Source of the DNA: Cryptomeria japonica
Taxonomy: Eukaryota; Streptophyta; Pinopsida; Cupressales; Cupressaceae
Reading direction: 5' to 3'
Assembly: GCF_030272615.1 (NCBI RefSeq)
Contig: NC_081415.1
Location: forward strand, 265,269,925-265,333,924
Length of the DNA: 64,000 nucleotides
The notes under the pieces are model-generated. The model saw only the letters and a list, made by a program, of their open reading frames with translations. It was not told the DNA's origin and made no database searches. The translations under genes and the position numbers were made by a program. Position 1 is the first letter of the stretch. Every line of letters starts with the position of its first letter. Shown piece after piece: positions 1 through 9,949 of this stretch.

Positions 1-290
1 GGATGAAGATATCGTTATATTCAGGTATATCAAGGTAGTTGTCGAGGTCATCAATAGCACTCTTCTCATCTATCTTGATTGTGAACAAGTCCAAATTATC
101 TTCACTAAAATTGCATTTAGCAATGAGTGTCCTCACTCTTTGTGATTTCGACTTAGAACCTAAAAAACAAATACTGTGTGGGATTCTTAGGGGTTATTTC
201 TTGACCAATTTTGAATTTTCTATAAAATTCCTCTTCTTCTGTGGGTTCACGTAGTTCTCTGAATGTTTCGGTGAGCTCATAATCATTGGA
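1..290 (-). pseudogene. Gypsy polyprotein spacer between G-patch and reverse transcriptase (partial)
   Basis: The minus-strand translation of the first roughly 190 bases gives an acidic stretch containing VRTLIAKCNFSEDN and, further on, DDLDNYLDIPEYND. Acidic linkers of this sort precede reverse transcriptase in plant gypsy polyproteins with an internal G-patch. No RT motif falls inside the window. The segment is assigned by position and composition only. Confidence 0.45.
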
Positions 291-716
291 TTATTTGTCT
301 GTACCCCATTCCCATCCATTGGAGTTGATGGAATAATGACTCTCTTGTTGATCATTGGAATTTTTGATTTGCAATGCTTCTTCTAATTTTTGAGTTTTTA
401 CCCTGAAAGGTATGAAACCAAGGCCTTTCGAGTGCTGAATTTTAAATATCAATTTTGGTTTCAAAGGTTGAGTGATACCTTCCTTTCTTAAGCCAAGAGG
501 ACTTTTACCATTGTACCCAAACTTTTGTAGGATTTTGAATCCTTTGCCATATTTTTTGCATGGTATCTTGATGTGATCTTGTGTGTCGTCTTCAGGGTCT
601 CTGTAAAGCATTTTGTATAACTCTTCTTCTTCCATTTCACCCCACTTTTGGAATATAGTAGGATCCCCATTTGAGTGTAATGATAGATACCTGTTTCGAA
701 GGATGTGGTTGTCCAT
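291..716 (-). pseudogene. G-patch-like segment of gypsy polyprotein
   Basis: A 141-codon minus-strand frame. Its middle carries a glycine-rich pattern (GKGFKILQKFGYNGKSPLG, then LRKEGITQPLKPK) followed by KGLGF. This resembles the G-patch found between protease and RT in many plant gypsy polyproteins, thought to bind nucleic acid. The frame differs from the protease frame upstream, so a frameshift lies between about 716 and 757. It ends just before the acidic spacer at the window edge. The assignment rests on motif shape and gene order. Confidence 0.6.
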
Positions 717-756
717 ATTCTTTTGGTGAATTCATGACTTGCCTCAAGCACATGGT

Positions 757-1515
757 TTAGTTTAGAGTGTATTCACCCATGCCTTTATCCTGATATTTCC
801 CTTTAAGCTCACCTTGCTTTGATGTTGAAGGTTTGAGAAACTCAGGATCAATATATGCAGATGATGGGATTGCCTCTCTATTAATTAGAATTATTGCCTC
901 AACTTTTGGCCTAAAATTATTGCAGCATATAAATGGATTAGGATCACCATTAACTATCACTTCGACTCCATTATGAGGAAACTTAATGCATTGATGGTAC
1001 ATAGATGGGATTGCCCTCACCTCATGAATCCATGAACATCCTAGCAATATGTTGTATGTGAGATTGAGGTCTAGGACTTGACAAACCACATCCTTAGTTA
1101 GTGGCCCAACTCTGAGAGGTAAGGTGACTGTGCCCTTGGATGTATGCTCTTCATCATCATATGCCTTGATGGTAATTTTGTGTGTAGCATTCACAACTTT
1201 ATCTGAATATTCCAATTGTATTATTGTGTTCAAAGTACATATATTGAGACCGGCTCCTCCATCTATCATGAATCATTTTATTTAGTGTTTGTGTATGAAG
1301 GCTTCAATGTGTAAAGGTTCATTATGTGGTTGGCTTACGAAGGTGTTTTTAGCTTTAGTGAATGTAAGAGAATGTAGAATGAAAAGGTATCCCGCCATGG
1401 CTTGCAACTGGTCCACGTTCAGATAAGTGGGTACGGAGGTTTCTCTTAGGACTTTGTGAAGTATGGCTTTATGTGAAGGAGAGATACACAACATTTCTAA
1501 GATTGAGATAAGCAT
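757..1515 (-). pseudogene. Retroelement aspartic protease (gypsy pol), one in-frame stop
   Basis: A single minus-strand frame interrupted by one stop at 1,282-1,284. The upstream piece contains LISILEMLCISPSHKAIL and ends in a histidine-containing stretch, as in the region just before the protease active site of plant gypsy elements. The downstream piece opens with IDGGAGLNIC, matching the catalytic D-[TSG]-G motif in its plant DGG form, and later has NILLGCSWIHEVRAIPS, the usual flap and terminal motif (ILLGRPW type). The enzyme would cut the gag-pol polyprotein inside virus-like particles. It shares the gag frame, as expected of a fused gag-pro. The stop, and the glycine where many relatives have T or S, suggest no current activity. 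Confidence 0.75.
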
Positions 1516-1530
1516 GGGTGTCTTCCCTAA

Positions 1531-2930
1531 CTATTCTACTAGGTCGTACTCAGATTTGGCCAATGAGGAAGCAGTGGTTTTAGTTGGAGCACCTTGTAGG
1601 GTGACCTTACCTCGATGAGTTGTGACATTACATTTAGAGGTAGATTTAGAAGAAGGCCCAATGCCTTTCAAGACAACTTTGGCTCTTTGAGTAGAACTTT
1701 CAGGCATTTTTTCCTTTATGATAATAGTAGAAACATAGTTGTCCATCGAAATGTGATTAAGGGTTGAATCATAATCATAGGACACTTTGGTATATTTAGA
1801 TTGCTCATCTGTGGCTTTGGATTTTCCCTTGTCATGTTTAGGGAATGGTTCCTTAAACATCTCATGTTCTTGATTAGATGTATGTCCCTCGATCTCAATG
1901 TCACCTCTATCAATAAGATCTTGTATAATGTTCTTCAAGTGATGGCAATTTCCTGTTTTATGTCCCTTTCTCTTGTGATATTTCCAATACTCATCGTCAT
2001 TCCACCAATTTGGTTTGACTTTTGGCTCATATGAAGGATTTTCTAGATTTGTTATTATCTTGTTTACCACTAGCTTCCTAAAAGATGAATCAAGTGGTTC
2101 TCCCAATGGGGTGTATTTCCTTCGTGGTTTTGAAGTTGCTTGAGTATTTACTTGGTTGTTTGTAGAAGAAATTGATCCTGAAAGAATGATTTTTGGTCTT
2201 ACTGTGTTAGCATCGACAACACCTTCATTTACTGTGCTCTTGTTCTTGTTCCAAAATTGTGGCTTGTCCTTTCCTTTAAAATCCTCTTTATTTTCTTTGA
2301 ATATCTTGATGATTCCTTGCTCCATTAAGATCTTGTCTGTTTCTAAGCCTTTCTCAATGACGTCCTTGAAAGTGGACAAACAAACTTTTCTCAAGTCATA
2401 ACCAATTTCTCCATTGACATTCTGTGTAAACATCTCTACCATTTGTTTTTGTGGAATTTCGCAAGAGCATCTGTTGGCTAAATTCCTCCATCTTTGTAAG
2501 AATGATGAAAATGAGTCCCCATCTTTCCATTTGGTATTGCACAAAGTGACAACTGATATATCTGTCTCTATGTTATATGAGAAATGTTGGATAAAAGCTT
2601 CTGCTAGATCACCCCATGACTTAATTTCAGGTGGAAGTTGGGAGAACCATTCCATAGCTTGTTCACCTAAGCTTTGTGGGAACAATCTCATCAAGTATGT
2701 TTCTTCTACTGCTACCTCAATGCAAGCTGTGAAAAACTATCTTATATGTGCCTTAGGGTCCCCTTTGCCTCTGTACTTATCAAACTTTGGTGTTACGAAG
2801 TGTGTAGGAAATGGAGGCATTTGAGTGCTTTTATCAAATGGATAGGGACATATATCTCTCATTGTGTAAGTTGGTTTTTGTGTATTGATGTCCTCCATCT
2901 TCTTTTGTAAGTCCTTTATCTACTGTTCCT
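1531..2930 (-). pseudogene. gag: Gypsy gag core (capsid plus zinc-knuckle-like region), with nonsense codons
   Basis: From 2,694 down, a 387-codon frame shows the Retrotrans_gag core: MMRLFPQSLGEQAMEWF, then FIQHFSYNIET and FLQRWRNLANRCSCEIPQ. The capsid core would form the particle shell. Later comes WKYHKRKGHKTGNCHHLK, a zinc-knuckle-like motif in which the usual first cysteine is tryptophan. The frame continues upstream through MRDICPYPF and FDKYRGKGDPKAHIR to a coiled-coil-like IKDLQKKMED. It is broken by TAG at 2,737-2,739 and TAG at 2,920-2,922, and it ends at a stop at 1,531. Protease follows 15 bases later in the same frame, so gag and pro were probably one polyprotein. Similarity stops near 2,930, where foreign sequence begins. 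Confidence 0.8.
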
Positions 2931-3850
2931 ATAATACCCGAAAAATGGTCATCTAAAACCATAGGCCCCCTAGTCACGATTTCATCACCAAGGTCCTAAC
3001 CAAAGGCAATTAAAATTAATCTTGAGCACACAATTAATTTCTTAAATCATCAATGTCACATGGCAAATTAATCACTCTGATTTAATTAAGTAATTATTTA
3101 ATTAATTGATCATTTCAAATAAATCATTTTTAAACAATTATCCTATGTATTTTATTAAATATCCTAGTATATTTAGTTAAATAAATCAATTTGCCATTAA
3201 ATCATCAAAAAAGGAATTAATTGGAAAAAAAATAAAAAAATTGAGAAAAGAAATCAAATGAAGATAATCTTGAAAATCAAACTAAAAATTGAAAAAATCT
3301 TAGAAAAGCAATTAAAACAATTAAATCTCAAAATTGAATAAAATAGAGAATAAATCAGTTTTTTCTGATTTTATCTTAATTTTAGTTCAATTTCCTTTAA
3401 AACCGAGAAAAGCAGCCAATCACATCAATTCACCTGGATCGTGCTTCTTCTTGGAAAATCTTGACCACTCATCATCATTTGATCTTAGCCGTTGGTTTCT
3501 TTCTGAATTTTCTATAAATTCAGGCTCTCATCTCCTAATCAAGGATCCTGGAGACTATATTGTTATTATGCAATTTTTGCTCTAGGTTCATTAAGATTTT
3601 GTATTGAGAATATTTGCATGTTTGTTAAATCATTTAGCTTAATATTTATTCATACTTTAATCATGTTATCCTAATATTCATTAATCTTGCATATCTTGCA
3701 TTTATCTAGCTTAATCTTGCATTCATTTAAGCTCAGTTTCGTACTCATATAGATTAAATCCTTCGTTTAGGTGTTGTCTAGTCATTGGTATTCCATATAA
3801 AAATCTGAGAGCAAGACTAAACTCACATCTACTAGAAGGCAATAGGTCTC
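2930..3850 (+). mobile_element. AT-rich insert splitting gag; possible solo LTR
   Basis: This block separates the two gag parts of the minus-strand gypsy element. On the plus strand a TATA-like CTATAAATTC lies near 3,510, followed by pyrimidine-rich and T-rich sequence that could be LTR R and U5. No coding capacity is visible. The duplicate at 37,279 begins at the same point (3,850) but has different sequence before it, so 3,850 is a breakpoint in both copies. I found no clean TG...CA ends or target duplication, so the solo LTR reading is a guess. Confidence 0.3.
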
Positions 3851-3899
3851 TTTGTGATGGTTTATTGTTAATTGTTGATTGATTTACTAACCATGCATC

Positions 3900-4796
3900 T
3901 AATAACTTATTGAAGTGTTGTGTATTCTAGATACAGATATGATCCACTTTTCACACACACAGTTCCAAATTATTTTTGGGTGGAGACCAACTTCTTGGAC
4001 CATATCCCATGCCTGAGCCACAAGCTGGAGGAGGAGGATACTGCATATATGGATGGTATTGATCATAAACATGCTCATATGGAGGAGGTCTATAATGATA
4101 ATCCGTGTAGGGACCACTTGATATAGGGTCATAAAGCATGTCATGAGTTTTCTCTTATGTATTGCCCCCAAATTTGACACGGGGTTTTCTCGTCTCCAAA
4201 TTTTGAGCATGCCTCTGAATATCCAATTGCTTTTGAGGTTGGTCCTTAGCATTGGTATGTGATTGAGTGTATTTATCTACATAATAATTCCATAAAGGTC
4301 TGCGTAGATAAAGTTGTTTATGAGATGTTCTTTCGTGAGTATCATAAGCTTGACCATGTGTATTGGGGATCTCAAGTTTTTGGAACAAGGATGATGGTGA
4401 CTCAGGCACAAAACGTGGTCCCCTAGTACCTCCACTATTAGGTCTTCATTGATCGATATTGAGTTGACTTTCTTGAGTAGGTCGATTTTCCACTATTTGG
4501 GACATGTCAAAATCATGAGGTATTTTAGCTCCACCGTGTGCCATCACTTGTAGGAAATATTGTCTATCTCTTCTCATGATCTCTTCAACCAATCTATTAA
4601 AATGGGGATCCATGATAGTTTCTTCTACTTCTGCTTAGTGTACTGAAATGTTGTCAACATCATCATTTTGTGCATCATTGTTGTTTGTATCATCCAGGTT
4701 CTCAACATTCTGAATGTTTCTATACATGTCCATGTCAGGTAATGTGGTATGATCAGAATTGAAAAAGATATTGTTGTCATACTCATAGCCACTCAT
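3900..4796 (-). pseudogene. Gypsy gag N-terminal region, copy A (degenerate)
   Basis: A likely start is the ATG at 4,794-4,796 (MSGYEYDNN...). An acidic, Asn-rich stretch follows, then MDPHFNRLVEEIMRRDRQYF, a charged helix, then a Gln/His-rich and Tyr/Pro-rich tail (PPPYEHVYDQYHPYMQYPPP). Stops interrupt it after SVH at 4,635, near 4,450 and at 4,155. Copy B at 37,330-38,225 shares the 4,155-type stop but not the other two. Tyr/Pro-rich low-complexity tails ahead of the capsid core are seen in some plant gypsy gags. The link to the core at 1,531-2,930 is inferred. Confidence 0.6.
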
Positions 4797-5339
4797 GTTT
4801 GCAGACTCTTGAGTCTCTTTATCTTCCCTCCTAGAGTTTTGGGGACAAGTTTCAACATGAACTAGGTCTTGACCAAGATGTGTGAGACTAGCTGAAAATG
4901 GAAAGAGTATAGAAGACCAAGAGTTGGATGGAATGTAAATGAATCTGAGGTGTACTTGCAATGTCCAAAGTGTAAGACCAAGTATGTATGTAGTAGAGTA
5001 GGTGTGGCTTCCAAAGAGATGATAGATCTCTTAATGAGGTAAGTTGACCTTCACTCTAAGTAAAACCAAATGAGACCCAAAGGTGATAGACCTTGATGAG
5101 GGACCACTTAGCAAAATATTGTTGTATGTATTGTGTTGACAATGCAAGATGAGGACAAGCAAGTGACCTTTTGACTCAAGTTTAGACAAATGTGAATGCA
5201 ATGCAAGGTGTAAAGAAATGATGAACTTTGTGATACCCAAAAATAGGTTGAATGCTAGATGAAAACCCAGAGAAATAGCCTAGGAAGCTTAAGAATTCTG
5301 AAACTGATTACTCTTGTTTGCTGGATTACGAATTTTCCC

Positions 5340-5530
5340 AATATTGAGCACAGACGTGCCTGTATACTTCACAGATGTGGTTCCCCAACACAGACTTGAC
5401 CAAATACTGCACAAATGCGTTTCTGAGAATCTTGTGAATGCATTTTTCTATGATCACACAAATGCATTTCTATCCTACACAAATGCGGTTATAGGACACA
5501 AACATGTTTCTCTCAAACATTGATGCATTT
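5340..5530. repeat. Degenerate ~20-base periodic motif, cluster 1
   Basis: Variants of ACAGACGCGTTT recur at about 5,349, 5,371, 5,391, 5,411, 5,438, 5,457, 5,477 and 5,497. Many have TG or CA where the consensus has CG, as expected from deamination of methylated CpG. Copy B has the same cluster at about 38,775-38,945. Confidence 0.6.
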
Positions 5531-6724
5531 AGAAAACTTGAGTATAATTTTGTCCAATTTGTGAATTTGTTGTTGTGACCATTTTTCGTGACAAGAGGAC
5601 ATAATGTTGATGAGGAATCTATGTTTGCAAGTTTTTGGACTCAAAATGACTCAAAGAAAAGTGTGTTGTTTGATGTAAAAATGTTTTGCATACACTTGAA
5701 GACACAAAAGACACAATGTTTTGATGTTTGGTCTTGAATGTTTGAATGTTTAAAAGAAGACAAGCACAATTCGTATGGTTGGCCAAGACAATAGTTGTTG
5801 ATCCCACATGGGGTTTCCCCTGAGGCTACGCTATTCAAAGTGGATACTTAGCTGCTTGACCCCACTAGCTCCACCCTCAAAACTCACTTCTCCGAGGTAG
5901 CCAAGTATTAGTCCCCACGAAAAATCCCTGTGGCGAACTTTGTACCTCTACTTAGAATTGTATGTGTGTGGGCCACTCCAAAGGTCCGACCTCCTACCCC
6001 AACAACTAGAAGGATTTTGGCTTTCTAAAACAAAAACGTGCTAGTAAGGGAATCCGCTCGTGTGGCCATACATGTGACACTTTTAGCTCTGTAAATACAG
6101 AAGGCTCCCATCTAGTAGGGGTTACACCCTACTATTGATCAAATAAAATTTGATCAAATGGGTTTATGGGGAGACATGGTGTTGGTATGAACTAATCAAC
6201 ACACGTTACCCATGACTTTCACCATGGATACAGTTATTTATAGTGGTTCAAAAGAGGGGGGTTTTCCTCACTACCACTTGGGTCGTTCCTTCCTCACTAG
6301 TAGTCCTAGTGACCACACGGGGAGGAAGACCCTCTAAAGATAAACACAAAAGAGCCTACTGCTCAAGACATAAAAGACACTGGTTCAATTTTAGTATACC
6401 AATTGAAGTGTTTGCTAATCTATGAAAACAAATTACACAACAAAAATCAAAAGAAAACCCTTGCCAAGGTCTCGCAAAAAAGATTTATTAGTAATTTGGG
6501 TTGTTATCAAATGATTACCCCTTCATGCAAGCAAACAAGCTAGGTTTATTTTAACAAAATCCCAAAACACTTTGTGAAAAATAGTGGCCTTTGACACACT
6601 ATTCGCTTCCAAAGACAAGATGCACCACTTTGTTAGCTAGATCACAAGATATTAGCTCAAATAAACCAGATCTAAAACCCTAAATGCAAGCCAAAATGAT
6701 GAAACAAAAATTAAAAAATGCAAA

Positions 6725-7030
6725 CCGAACACAGACGTGATTCTTCCCACCACACACATGATTCTGCAACATATACGTGTTTCAATACCTCACATATATG
6801 TTTTTGCAAAAAAAAAAAACTAGAAAAATCTTGTAGAATATAGACACGATTAAAATGATCACAGACGCGATTAGATTTCACAAACGTGATTATATTCCCC
6901 ACAGACACGCCTATAATGAAAGCTTGCAATCTGGAAAATGAGAAATACTACCGAAAACACAGACGCACTTCAGAGGTTCACAGATGCGACAAAAAAAAAA
7001 CAAAAATGTGGTTTCAGAATGTGTAGACGC
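6725..7030. repeat. Degenerate ~20-base periodic motif, cluster 2
   Basis: The ACAGACGCGATT type of motif recurs about a dozen times, roughly 20 bases apart, including near 6,728, 6,771, 6,839, 6,861, 6,880, 6,903, 6,957 and 6,979. Copy B (about 40,120-40,400) keeps more of the CG dinucleotides. Confidence 0.6.
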
Positions 7031-7099
7031 AAAAAGTCAAAATGTTGTCGGAAAATGTCAAATCTGCAACAAAAGATGTTAAATGCAAAAGGGACAAGG

Positions 7100-7120
7100 G
7101 TCCCACCGAGCATGCCAAAA
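7100..7120 (-). promoter_or_regulatory. Primer binding site of the gypsy element, copy A
   Basis: Directly inside the LTR, the minus strand reads TTTTGGCATGCTCGGTGGGA. Copy B reads TTTTGGCACGCCCGGTGGGA, with two CpG sites that are TpG or CpA here. The position and the TGG start fit a tRNA primer binding site. I did not identify the tRNA. Confidence 0.6.
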
Positions 7121-7889
7121 TGTGTATGGTGAAAAGTCGATAATGGAAACAAGAATATTGAAAGACTAAATGAATTCAACCACAAATCCCTAGCCTAACA
7201 TCAACAAAGATCCACCATAACATATGAAGATTACCTAAGACAATGCAAATCAACAAAATCACAAAGATTATACCATCACATGTCCACTAGGGTTTGAATC
7301 TCCATTCTTCCTATCTCCATTGATCTTGCTTGATATATTTGCTCTCAGATTTTATTTGTGCACAAGAGCTCAATAAAGAATGTAAATGTGGTTGATAGCT
7401 TGATCGTAAAAAGGCTTGATTGCATAAGATTAATTACAATGCTAAAGAGGAGTGATAATGAAAGAAGAATCCTCTTATATAGAAGACACTGTAAGAAATG
7501 GAGGGATAAGATTAAGAGGTGTAAAGATAAATGGTTGGCTAGGACTAAAGGGTAGGTAGAAGAAATAATAAAATAATGAGAGAGTAGGTAGTGTAGGAAT
7601 TAAGAGATGAATGACATGTGTCATAGGTAGAAAAGGCTATTGAATTAATTAAATAAATAAAGATTCATTCACTTAATAGAGGAAGTGGGATCAACTAAAT
7701 AAATAAAAGTATTTATTTAATTTAGAAAAATACTATTTAAATAAATAAAAGTATTTATTTAAATTAGGAAAAAGGTTTAGAAGAGGATAACTGAATTAAT
7801 TAAATAAATAAAGATTTATTTAGTTAATAAAAGAATTAGGCTTAGATAATTAAATAAATAAAAATAATGGACAATTTTAGGTGTCTACA
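7121..7889 (-). mobile_element. 5' LTR of the gypsy element, copy A (769 bp)
   Basis: On the minus strand the LTR begins TGTAGACACCTAAAATTGTC, a 5' end common in plant gypsy LTRs, and ends ...CATACACA next to the primer binding site, giving TG...CA termini. It contains a minus-strand TATA box at 7,471-7,482 and A/T-rich U3 sequence with repeated TTTATTTAATTAA-type blocks. The copy B LTR (40,510-41,314) is 805 bp; the difference is mainly about 40 bp missing near 7,865 here. The partner 3' LTR is outside the window. Confidence 0.8.
7471..7482 (-). promoter_or_regulatory. TATA box in gypsy LTR
   Basis: The minus strand reads CTATATAAGAGG about 407 bases inside the LTR 5' end, a reasonable place for the U3/R promoter. 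The same box is present in copy B near 40,860. Confidence 0.5.
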
Positions 7890-9940
7890 GGTATATCCTA
7901 AAAGAAGATCTTTCCTTGTAAGGTTAACTCCACTTGTGATAGAAAGGTTACGCAATTGGGATCACCATGTTTAGTTTTGTCTTGGATCCTACATTTTCCT
8001 ATAGATGAAAACTCAGACAAACTCCTAGGATACAACTATGCATTCAAAATCCTATGAAGCCGAGGAATGTCAATTAGAGGACTATCCCCACTGTAAGAAA
8101 CCTAAAATGATTTCCCACACATTTTGACTCATTTTTAAAACATATTTTTGAGATTTTCTATTTTTTCAGATTTTCAACATAAGAGAGATCCAACATATCT
8201 CTTATTTAGCATTTTAAAGCTTGTAATGGACTCAACTTGTTTCAGACATGATCATTCCCTCGTTCTAGCACTAAATTTGTTGATGACAATTTTTTTACTT
8301 TCTAACAATGTAGAATACAATATACCCAAAATATCATATCCTCTCTTGAATAACCTCAAGGTTCCAACTGTTAGATCATGACTATAGTTAAAGGATAACT
8401 CAAAGATTGACTTGGTTTTGCTGATAAACACAAAAGAACTTATGCATCTAATGAGCTAATTAACATATGATATGACAATTTGAATGACGCCTTCTTTTAC
8501 AAATAGATTAAATAAAGGTAAAAATATAGGGTCGAGAGAATCTAAACTGATCTTATGGACAATGATAGTAATGGTTGGTGTTTTAGATAGACGAATTTAT
8601 CATAAAACTAATTCCTATTTAACTACAGATAACTCACAATGCCATAAAAATAGTGCAATATTCAAAGGAAAATGAAGGTTTTTTAGACTATAAACATTCA
8701 CTCAAATACCCAAAATTGGTACAACTCAAATAAATGTCTATAATTGAAATAATAATAGTAATAGGTTTAGACTAACCATGCAAAAGAACATACAGTCAAC
8801 AAATTCCCTATGGTGTGAACCATAAATCCATTAAAATCACTGAACTTTAACTAATATTGATTAAAAATACCATGAAAATAGGAGATGAGAACTGGTAAAA
8901 CACCACACTTCAATGCTTTATTCATTTGCTTCAAATTATAGTACAACAATTCTTGTTCAAAAACTCCTACTCTACCATTAACTACTTACTAGATTCTAAC
9001 TAGTTAATTTTACAATGAGAAACGAATTGGTCTTCTATAGATATTACATTTAGAAGCAATGAATATGATTTGATCCATTCTATAGCCCAAATTTACCTTT
9101 GAGAAGCTCTAACAACTTTTATTTAATGATTCTAACAACTTTCTTACCACTTCCTAACTATTTCCAATTGTTTCTACTATAGGACAAAAGTTAAACACTT
9201 CTTGGAACAAAAAGACAAAATAACAACTTTTTTTGTCACAAAAAGAAAATTGTTAGCTGCATAAGTAAAAAACTTTTGGTTTTTGTTGTATTACATTAAA
9301 TTGAGCCCAAAATTTGTTAGTTTTACAATAAATTAATTTCTATTTCAAAATTAATCATATTCCAACTCATATCTAACTATCTTCTCTTGGTTTTTTGTAG
9401 ATTCTTTGCAACATTCATATAGCTTATTACTGCTTTATAGTTTTCTAGAAATGACATCATCTTGAATATTATAGTAGTCCTCAATTCTTCATCTCCAACT
9501 TTTTTGTACATTATTCAGTGGTACATGGTTTTCGATATTTTTAGATGTTACAAATTCCTCATAGAGCCATTTTTGTGAGTCTATTACTCTTTAATATTCT
9601 TTAGAAAGGCATCATGTTCATACTTTTGATCCCATGTTTTCTATTTTCCTCTTGGCACTCATGTGACATGCTAAACAAACAACATCTTGAAGTCTATAAG
9701 CTCTCAACTTCCTCAAGTGATCCACAAACTAGTCTTCACTTTCAACAAATCTTCAACTTGTGCTCTAAATTTCTCATCTCTCTGGCTCTTTTGGTGGTAT
9801 CTATCCTGCATAGACAAGTAGCTTCATTATCATTAAGCATCTTTTTATTTTCTTGAGAGACCCTTTCAAACATGATCACAATGATACTATGAAGACCATT
9901 ATTGGTATCAACATGTCAAGACACCCTACATCTGATCAAT
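7890..9940. other. AT-rich region without a recognisable gene
   Basis: Shared with copy B (41,315-43,410). The six frames give only short ORFs. The 63-codon plus-strand ORF at 8,484-8,675 is also open in B (41,948-42,139), but its composition is not protein-like. I see no RNA gene or transposon ends here. Confidence 0.5.
9600..9915 (-). pseudogene. Possible degenerate coding remnant
   Basis: In different minus-strand frames the translation gives charged, helix-like pieces such as RAREMRNLEHKLK and DHLRKLRAYRLQDVVCLACH, with frameshifts between them. The pattern suggests an old coiled-coil segment, perhaps from a retroelement polyprotein. Copy B (about 43,070-43,385) has the same remnant. The family is not recognised, and the plus-strand ORF here (9,614-9,856) is probably a shadow. 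Confidence 0.25.
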
Positions 9941-9949
9941 AATAATATA

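Larger units (their letters stand above)
4797..7099 (-). other. Untranslated leader of the gypsy element, copy A
   Basis: About 2.3 kb between the primer binding site and the gag start, with no long conserved frame. It holds two clusters of a degenerate motif of the form ACAGACGCGTTT, at about 5,340-5,530 and 6,725-7,030, spaced roughly 20 bases apart. Between them is a GC-richer, well-kept block (about 5,800-6,140) containing CCACATGGGGTTTCCCC and CCTGTGGCGAACTTTGTACC, conserved in copy B at about 39,220-39,550. Short ORFs here are not conserved in frame between copies. Confidence 0.6.
1..7889 (-). mobile_element. Ty3/gypsy-type LTR retrotransposon, degenerate, 3' part outside the window
   Basis: Read on the minus strand, the parts come in retroelement order: LTR (7,889 to 7,121), primer binding site, leader, proline/tyrosine-rich gag N-terminus, gag core with a zinc-knuckle-like motif, aspartic protease with a DGG active site, a G-patch-like segment and a spacer normally followed by reverse transcriptase. 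RT, RNase H, integrase and the 3' LTR would lie below position 1. About 0.9 kb of unrelated sequence (2,930-3,850) splits gag. Several in-frame stops and at least one frameshift make the copy inactive. The leader, LTR and gag N-terminus occur again at 37,279-41,314 inside a larger duplication. That the two gag parts are one gene is inferred from their order and strand. Confidence 0.8.

Noticed and set aside
1531-2694. The 387-codon frame as a host gene
   Set aside because: Its capsid-core, zinc-knuckle and protease context is that of a gypsy polyprotein.
5340-7030. CRISPR-like array from the 20-base spacing
   Set aside because: The repeats are short and degenerate with no unique spacers, and this is a plant retroelement leader.
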